DNA from: Blastomussa wellsi
Lineage: Eukaryota; Cnidaria; Anthozoa; Scleractinia; Plerogyridae
Direction of reading: 5' to 3'
Assembly (NCBI GenBank): GCA_947652115.1
Contig: OX393563.1
Coordinates: forward strand, 10,533,861-10,597,860
DNA length: 64,000 bases
Shown here: positions 56,830-64,000 of the stretch, piece by piece
Layout: each line of letters starts with the position of its first letter
Position numbering within the stretch: the first letter of the stretch is position 1
Notes under the pieces: generated by a model
What the model was told of the DNA's origin: nothing
Seen by the model: only the letters and a program-made list of their open reading frames with translations
Databases searched by the model: none
Position numbers and translations under genes: made by a program

Positions 56830-57330
56830 AACTAATCATTACTTACAACATATTATATACTCTCTTTTTTTACTTAACATTCTTAAGACTACAAGCTTTG
56901 TTCACGCGATATTTTATATTAACTGGATTAGCTGTTTTATTGGCCAAGAGTGGACATCTGAAGGAACCACTAGTTTTAACGAAGGGGACCGTTAATTAAC
57001 GAAGTTAAGTCCAAATTTATAATTATCGTCAATTTGGCAACTGTTTTACTAAGTTGTGACATAATCAGATCGATGTCGCTGGCTGTCGTCCGTCAGCCTC
57101 TTCCTATTTCTTACTTTCAAATTAAAAGCTTTTCTAAAACTCATTTCTAGGACAGATTTGCTTTCGCGCAATTGAATTTTTAAAAATGTTCTTGCACAAC
57201 ACAAGGCTTGGCTTAACGCTTTATGTTTCGTAAATAAGAAAATCATAAATTAAGTAAAAATTAACACGTACAACTCATTCTCTCTGTGTCGTAGTAAGAA
57301 GGAGCAGAAGACATCTCAGCTGTTTGTGTA
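56830..57330. repeat. Block B, copy 1 (about 500 bp direct repeat)
   Basis: Nearly identical over about 500 bp to 59622-60119, with a handful of substitutions and small indels (for example aagaaggagc against aggagc near the end). No coding content or terminal repeats were recognised. Confidence 0.9.
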
Positions 57331-57409
57331 TATTTGCCTTGAAAACAAATTTCGTGCAGAAAAAATCCTGCATAAGCATTGAGCGAAAAAAAAAATCCTG
57401 CAAATCGAA
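57328..57409. repeat. Block A, copy 2
   Basis: Abuts the end of block B copy 1 and matches 56671-56751. Confidence 0.85.
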
Positions 57410-57939
57410 GAAGATAATCGTATTTCTATGTTGTATGTCTTTACTATACTGCGAGGGGTTTGTATATTTGCTGCCGGAAATTGAGTTTCAAATCCTTCAA
57501 ATTCGCTTTTTTCTCCACGTTTATAAATATAGTTGCGCTGAAATTTCATTCATTGGGCCTTCTGATCTGATCTACGATTAGAGCATCGAAAAATGACGGG
57601 AATCACATATATGGCACTGTTCGGAGACGATCACAGTCGATTTTGTCGAGTATTAAACAGGAAAGGAAGAAGATAAAATACGATCGACTTGAAGTATGCC
57701 GTTGGTTGTACATAACATCCCAGCCACATAAATTGACTCAAGACAATCACTTGCTAAACCTTAAGATTGATGTTTGAATATAAAATGCTATTCGAGGACT
57801 TCAAAGATCCAACGATGGCGCTCGCGCGATTGTATCGCGTGCGATACCCTCGCTTTGAAATAACGCGCCAATTTTCCTGACATTAGAGGACCCCTCCCTA
57901 GAGTTCTCAATTGTCCAAGAGACACGTGACCAGCCTGTG

Positions 57940-57988
57940 CCAGGGTCTTTCTCTCTCGCTCCAGGGGTCGGGAAGAGAGAGACCCTGG
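57940..57988. repeat. CCAGGGTCT hairpin
   Basis: ccagggtctttctctctcgc pairs with the complement around gggaagagagagaccctgg, a short palindromic repeat. Confidence 0.55.
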
Positions 57989-58868
57989 GAACGAGGTTGG
58001 GTGGCCCTTTGGTTTTGGATTTTAGAATTTGATGACGTCACGAGAAAACGCTCATAACCGAGTAATTGCACGTGATTCAAATCATGTGGCACAAACGTCT
58101 TGCGCAGTTCGTTTGTCAATCTATATAGATGCCAGCCAGCCGTCCGTAATCATTGTTTGAAACGAAAGTAGAATCTTTTTAAAGTTATGTCTAACGAAAA
58201 AACCCTCATGATCTTTGTTTTGTAACAGAACAGATCGCCTTTGCCGTGATGATCTGAATTTGAAACCTGATGAAAACTTTTTAGATTTTATATACAAACC
58301 AGAGTATTTCGAAATGACGTATCCATGGAAATTTACCAAGAAAAATGTCGTACGTTGACACTCGCTAACTGAATGCAGTTTCCCGTGGTAAAAGGCTCAT
58401 TTACCGCGGTAAAAGTGTCCCGTGTGACGTCTGTAACCGCACCTGATCTGATTCAACCAAAAACGTTTGCAGTCTTTGCAGATGACTTGATCATCGGCAA
58501 AATGGTTCAATTCTTGGTTTTCACGTGACGGCAGAAAAAACTAAAATTAAAAATTTTGAGTTTTCAACTTCATCACGTAAAAGTCATTTTTAAAGATATA
58601 TCTGCTCAGCTGTTTTCAGCTCGGTGGACGGCTTTGTTTTGAAAATAGAACAGTTTGAATTTCAGATTTTTCACAATCCGTGACATCGGCATTGTTTCTG
58701 GGTAACATGTTACGTGCGCGAAAATATTGATTCCCCTTATGTTTTCGAGTTCTGAGTAACCGATATGTCAAGGGAAGTGTCTATGCGAATGATTTCAAGT
58801 TTAACAACGAGAAGAAACGTTTTGAGAGAGCCAAAGTAAACTCCAGATGTTTCCACTGGTTTCCGGCC

Positions 58869-58905
58869 GCCATGTTGGAGTCCCTCAGAGGGGCTCCAAC
58901 ATGGC
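58869..58905. repeat. GCCATGTTGGAG hairpin
   Basis: GCCATGTTGGAG(T)CCCTC and its complement GAGGGGCTCCAACATGGC form a stem around a few bases. Confidence 0.6.
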
Positions 58906-59621
58906 GTCCCCATACTAAACAGTATAATTTTCAGTGATACACTTTGCCGAATAACTCGAGTTCGGAAAATCGTACATCCCCGAAACTTTGGCACGTTGTT
59001 TATTTATTAATCTTCTACGGTATTTCAATTTCTTGACTCAATTTATTGATTGGTAAGCGATTTTATTTGTTACGTGCGTGAAACTTGCGTGATACTTGCG
59101 TGACGTGAAAACCACCAATACCGGTAGAGGTTTAATAAGATAATATTCTTTATTTAAAAAAAATGAAAAACACCCCTTTAGCTTAGGTTCACAAGCAATC
59201 CTCGAACAGTCACTCAACGGTATCGTAAGTAAATCCTGGGAAATTTGTGGACAAATTCGTGTCATTTTCCACACATCGATATCTTTAATCGGACGTCTTT
59301 GGTATCTTCGCGAGAAAAAGATGGAAACGTTTTATTGAACTGTATCAGTAAGTAAACATTTCATTTCTGATCGGGATATTAAAGGTGGACTTGCTTACTG
59401 GCATGAGTCGATAAAGTCAATTCATTTCAACCTGTTAATCGGATTAAGAAAAGCCAGCCGTGGAAATGATAACAAAAATCAATGTTCTAAAATAAAATGA
59501 CCTGAATGGGTATTTCTTTAGATTCGGTTTTCCCATGAAAGCAATTTTTTTTTATTTTTCAACATAGATTGATAACACAAACTTCAGCATTGATAAATTG
59601 TTTTCTTTCATTTCCAACTAA

Positions 59622-60119
59622 AACTAATCATTACTTACACCATATTATATACTCTCTTTTTTTACTTAATATTCTTAAGACTACAAGCTTTGTTCACGCG
59701 ATATTTTATATTAACTGGATTAGCTGTTTTATTGGCCAAAAGTGGACATCTGAAGGAACCACTAGATTTAACGAAGGGGACCGTTAATTAACGAAGTTAA
59801 GTCCAAATTTATAATTATCGTCAATTTGGCAACTGTTTTACTAAGTTGTGACATAATCAGATCGATGTCGCTGGCTGTCGTCCGTCAGCCTCTGCCTATT
59901 TCTTACTTTCAAATTAAAGAACTTTTCTAAAACTCATTTCTAGGACAGATTTGCTTTCGCGCAATTGAATTTTTAAAAATGTTCTTGCACAACGCAAGGC
60001 TTGGCTTAACGCTTTATATTTCGTAAATAAGAAAATCATAAATTAAGTAAAAATTAACACGTACAACTCATTCTCTCTGTGTCGTAGTAGGAGCAGAAGA
60101 CATCTCAGCTGTTTGTGTA
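59622..60119. repeat. Block B, copy 2
   Basis: Direct repeat of 56830-57330. The flanks differ from copy 1 on both sides. A 14 bp word before copy 1 (ttctaaaataaaat) recurs about 120 bp before copy 2. Confidence 0.9.
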
Positions 60120-61019
60120 ATGAACTGGAACGTACTAGAACCGGTAACCGGTAAGTTTCAGTGCCAATAATGAACTCTAATCACAAATGCGTTTTCTGGA
60201 ACAAAGAACGCTTAATAGGTAAAAAAAAAACAACCAAACGGAACAAGAAACCGATCATATTGATCATTGAATCTCTACCCATTTCTAAACACATTTATAA
60301 ATACCAATTAAGTTTGACATGAAAAACAATAAACTCTAGATGTCTGTTCGAATTACGTGTTCGCTTGCAATGGCAAATTCCTCTTTGTCTCTTCTACACA
60401 AGAAACAAACATGCAGCAGCCACGATTCATCTTTCGTGCAAACCTAAATTATAAACGAAACGAAATCTGGCGAAATCAGCTCCAAGTTTTGTTGTTTATG
60501 TTTCTCTCAGGTAAATTGCATCTGCCTTGAACTCTGTCTTTGAATACGTCCTAATAGGCAACCTGCAGCGCCTCGATACCACTCAAGGAGAAAGCAACAA
60601 CAAATTAGACTGTCGAGAACCGTAGTAGGTTCCACTACGCGGTAATCCTCCTGTAGTGATGCCAACGCTAAATGGAAAATGAACCCCGGTTGGTAAGTAT
60701 AAACTATCTAAATCTGATATAGACCTGACAAGTCAGACCTGGTAGTTTCACTGAATCGCTCACCCGATAATATAAAGATGAACCAATTGTCGATTGATGT
60801 TATATTTTTAGGTTTCCGGGCGATGAATCATTCACGATATGAAAAACGGAATCAACATACGTTGAAAAACAATATTATGGTCATCTTATCACAAAATAAC
60901 ACAACTGAAGTTGATAACCTTGCAAAGTTTTCCTCAACATATTTTTTTGCTAATTTTATGAGGTTTTAAACGATAAAAAAGAAACACGATTACAGGACTT
61001 TATTTGAAGTTCAGGCTTT

Positions 61020-61260
61020 CAATCCAGATGTTTGTTTCTCGCAAACAAGTGTCGTGATCCTGACCATTTGGCTATCACTTTGTAAACTAACGGCAATACA
61101 TCCTATGCCTATTGTTCGGATAATAGTCAATTTCGCTTTTCTTTTTCTCATGTTAAGCCGCCCGTTGCGATCATAATACTTTCAGGAAAGAGACACGCAC
61201 TCTGGTAATCAGTATACAGGGTAGTCCTTCGTGAAATCGATCGTTTTCTTTATTTATCAT
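61020..61260. repeat. Diverged duplication, copy 1
   Basis: Shares gatc...catttggctatca, ctattgt, aatagtcaattt and tgttaagccgcccgttg in order with 61925-62130. Confidence 0.55.
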
Positions 61261-61924
61261 GTTTTCATAAAATAAAATTTGAATCGTACAAAGAGAAATT
61301 AGAAACCTTTGACTAAGCATTTAGGAGGTATGTCCATGTGGTTAACTTCGCATTTAAGTTTGTTTTTCTAATAAGTACTTTTATTTTCGTTGCCCTCACC
61401 CACGCTTCTTATCAATTTGCATAATTATTAACTTCCATCACTCTGAATAGCTGCAAATCGGTTGCAAAAATTTATCAGCGAGGACATCGTGGAAACCAAG
61501 ACCGAATAACGAATAAGATTAACTTTATTTAAAAAATTTAACATGCTCCGTGGCTGGTAAGAGTGGCATTCTTCTTTCTCAAAAGTAATTGATCATCCAC
61601 AGCAAAACTGTATACTGATTTCAACAGTGACATCAGCTGAAGCTCAACTGTGTACTCTTGTCTTAATACTAATAACTATCCTCTCATACCGTTTTCATTT
61701 CGTCTCTCGCCTGAGTGTGTTATCGACGTGCATTGTACGCATGCTTGTGTGAATTCAGCTTAATATGTATACTTCATGTGAGAGTTAAACAAGAACATTA
61801 GGCCAGTATGTTAGTTTATTGTTGGTCTAAGAATTATTCTCTGACAGTAAACTTGAAGAGTGTTTCTTGATCATGATCGTTCATGATTTACTTCTTGTAC
61901 CACTAATGTTTAATCTGTATATGT

Positions 61925-62130
61925 TCAGAGGTTGTTTGTTTCGAGCGAAATGTCGCGTGATCCATTTGGCTATCAGTGAACTAAACTGAGTAAATACATC
62001 ATTTCCCTATTGTCTTTGTAATAGTCAATTTTGTTCCTCTTTTTCCAATGTTAAGCCACCCGTTGAGAGCATAGTGTATTCAAGAGAATGCGATGGGTAG
62101 CCCTACCGAGAAATCGGTCGTCAATTTTGC
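61925..62130. repeat. Diverged duplication, copy 2
   Basis: Shares ccatttggctatcag, tccctattgtctttgtaata, gtcaatttt and gttaagccacccgttg in order with 61020-61260, about 0.9 kb upstream. Confidence 0.55.
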
Positions 62131-63387
62131 TTATATTGCAAGGCTCTCCCAAAAAGAAAATGCGGGGGGGGGGGGGGGGGATTAGAACTTTTGTGGATGT
62201 GCCCACTGAACGGCTTGAACATATGCGGTTAACTCTGTTTATTTGAAAAGTTTGTTTCTAACTGTTTTCATTTCTTAGCCCCGATTAAATTTACATAATT
62301 GTGACAATATTTTAGTTGATGAAAAGGTAAGTTGTCAGTTTCAGTCAATAAAATAACTTTATGTGGAATCATTTTTCAAATGAAGTTACCCAGAGAACTT
62401 ATTTACTTTTAAAGTTCAACACTATGGTCTGTATGAGCGGTTTAACAAATGACCAAGACTTGCCAATTAAATACCATAAACGGCACAATAATTGTGTATT
62501 TACTGATTTCATCAGTAGATTTCATCAGTAGAATAAGTAATCTTACAGTTGATAAAACGCTTATCGCACGGACTTTATCTTGGCTTATTGTTGTCTTATG
62601 GTGTTTTTATTTGTCCAATTATCTGCTTCTTACTAAATACAAGCCTGTTTCTATTCGTTTACGTGCAAGGCAAGATCAACATGCGCGTATTTTATGTAAA
62701 CGTCAAACAGGAACATGAAGATAATATAGTTTATTTTCCGTATCTGAATTATTATCTCATGACAAACAGTTGCCAAGTCTCTTTTGGAAAGCGGTCGAAA
62801 GGTACACAGCAAGTTTCAATATTGGAATTGATTATAATAAGTTTCATGATCTCCAGGTTGAATTAGTGACTAGCTTATCTACTACTGTTGTTAATGTTGT
62901 TAGATGTTTTCTCAGGCTTCAATTGGTAGATTTAAAATAGGATATCTACAATGGTTTGAAATGAGATGATATCTTTTTAATCGAGATATAGAGAAGAAAG
63001 AATTCTTGTTTGAAAATAAAAATGAATTTGATAAAAATAACAGTATGTGTACATGCGGATATTTGTACGAATGGGAAAAAGTTTTTGACTTGACCAAATC
63101 GTCCAGATGCAACGTATATAACATCAGTTGCAGAAACTACGCCATTTCCTTGAAAACGCAGTCGAACCTTTAGCCACGTATGTAAGCTATTACCGTAACT
63201 CGGTAGCATTTATTTAAACCTGAAATTAATAACAATCTTACTGATTTTTCTTTTGTATTTCGGTTGTACGTAATGGCAATAAAGATATTATGTTTTTCGT
63301 TTAAGTTTTTTTTCATACAAGGATGAAATATCGGAGGACCAGCTCCACAGATTCAAGTTATTGTTTGAAAGGATAAGAAAGAGCTCA

Positions 63388-63598
63388 TTAGTTCTGCTCT
63401 CCTCCAGGCAAGATAGCGTGTAGACAATCACAAGCGAAAGCCTCAACAACCAGTTCTGGGTTTAAGTTGAACTTGAGTTCTCCAAACAGAGATTCTGGCT
63501 GGCCCAGTTTTGACGTTCTAAAACAGCCTACTTGCAAGCTCGAAGAAGCCCTCAGTCCTCCAGCATTTCTTTGCAACAACACAAGAGCCAAGACTACA
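63388..63598 (-). CDS. Possible exon of an unrecognised minus-strand gene
   Basis: A TTTGTAG acceptor-like site precedes about 69 open codons ending in TAA. The stretch includes LGQPESLFGELKFNLNPELV and VEAFACDCLHAILPGGEQ, which look compositionally normal for protein. I do not recognise a family, and no partner exon or poly(A) signal was confirmed. It may be chance. Confidence 0.2.
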
Positions 63599-64000
63599 AA
63601 TTAAACGAATGATAGCAAACGCAAATGCTGTGTTATTAGGCAATTGTTTCGGCGGTTGTTAATAATCGATGCAGCACGTGTGTCGAGCGACTCGTTAACA
63701 TAGCGGTTTGTATTTGTGTTAAATAATTTAAGTATGTTCTTCGTTGGAAAGAAACAAGCCGCCTTTGCTAGTGGTGATTGACCGTCACTAATTGTCGGGC
63801 AGTTCAAACGAAAAGAAACGCGCGGTAATGTAATAATCTTCAGTTTCTTTGAGTGGTTCGAAGGGTCTTTCTCTAGCCTGAGACGAAGAAGAAGTTAATT
63901 TCCTGTCCATTTGAAAATAAAAGTGGCAAATTATATATGCTACCTTTGTAAATAAATGGCGAGATTGATTTCGAAAATTTCTCTCTCTGGAAATACACCT

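Larger units (their letters stand above)
55611..64000. other. Gene-poor right end
   Basis: No conserved coding exon is recognised in 8.4 kb. The region holds repeats listed separately (SINE palindrome 56400-56575, duplicated blocks at 56671-60119, hairpins at 57940 and 58869, a diverged duplication at 61020/61925) and poly-G/C tracts near 56770 and 62164. Short frames present lack coding character, except possibly 63388-63598. Confidence 0.5.

Overview
This is a 64 kb piece of animal nuclear DNA. It has small exons with GT-AG introns, three conserved single-copy eukaryotic genes, and introns packed with transposons. The element mix suggests a cnidarian, most likely a stony coral: a DIRS retrotransposon, a Penelope-like element, an Academ-like DNA transposon, tRNA-derived SINEs and many short palindromic elements. 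The species cannot be fixed from the sequence alone.

Layout. Positions 66-227 hold the last coding exon of an unidentified plus-strand gene, tail to tail with the next gene. Positions 1212-14795 (minus) are KIFAP3, the kinesin-2 adaptor, in 17 coding exons. Positions 17274-44520 (minus) are COG7, a lobe B subunit of the Golgi tethering complex, in 23 coding exons encoding 761 residues. Positions 44722-55568 (plus) are EXOSC2/RRP4, an RNA exosome cap subunit, in 9 coding exons encoding 298 residues. COG7 and EXOSC2 are head to head with only 201 bp between their start codons. Positions 55569-64000 hold no gene I can recognise.

Each gene carries a large element in an intron. KIFAP3 has a 5'-truncated Penelope-like element (GIY-YIG endonuclease end) followed by a hammerhead-ribozyme-like motif. 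COG7 intron 3 has a 7.0 kb element with 19 bp perfect terminal inverted repeats. Its spliced gene encodes paired CxxC/HxxC fingers, an XPG/FEN-like nuclease and a Cys-rich tail, which fits the Academ superfamily best, and it carries a frameshift. EXOSC2 intron 2 has a near-complete DIRS-like tyrosine-recombinase retrotransposon with perfect 37 bp inverted repeats and an adjoining 44 bp perfect hairpin. COG7 intron 17 also carries about 104 copies of a 27 bp minisatellite, which opens all three minus frames and makes long spurious reading frames. At least fifteen short inverted-repeat elements fill other introns and spacers, one nested inside another.

Three introns look like minor-spliceosome (U12-type) introns, two in KIFAP3 (one of them AT-type) and one in EXOSC2. 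The three host genes do not share a pathway; they have housekeeping roles in transport, Golgi tethering and RNA decay. The only visible functional link is the shared COG7/EXOSC2 promoter, which has two mirrored ATGGCGG (YY1-like) sites.
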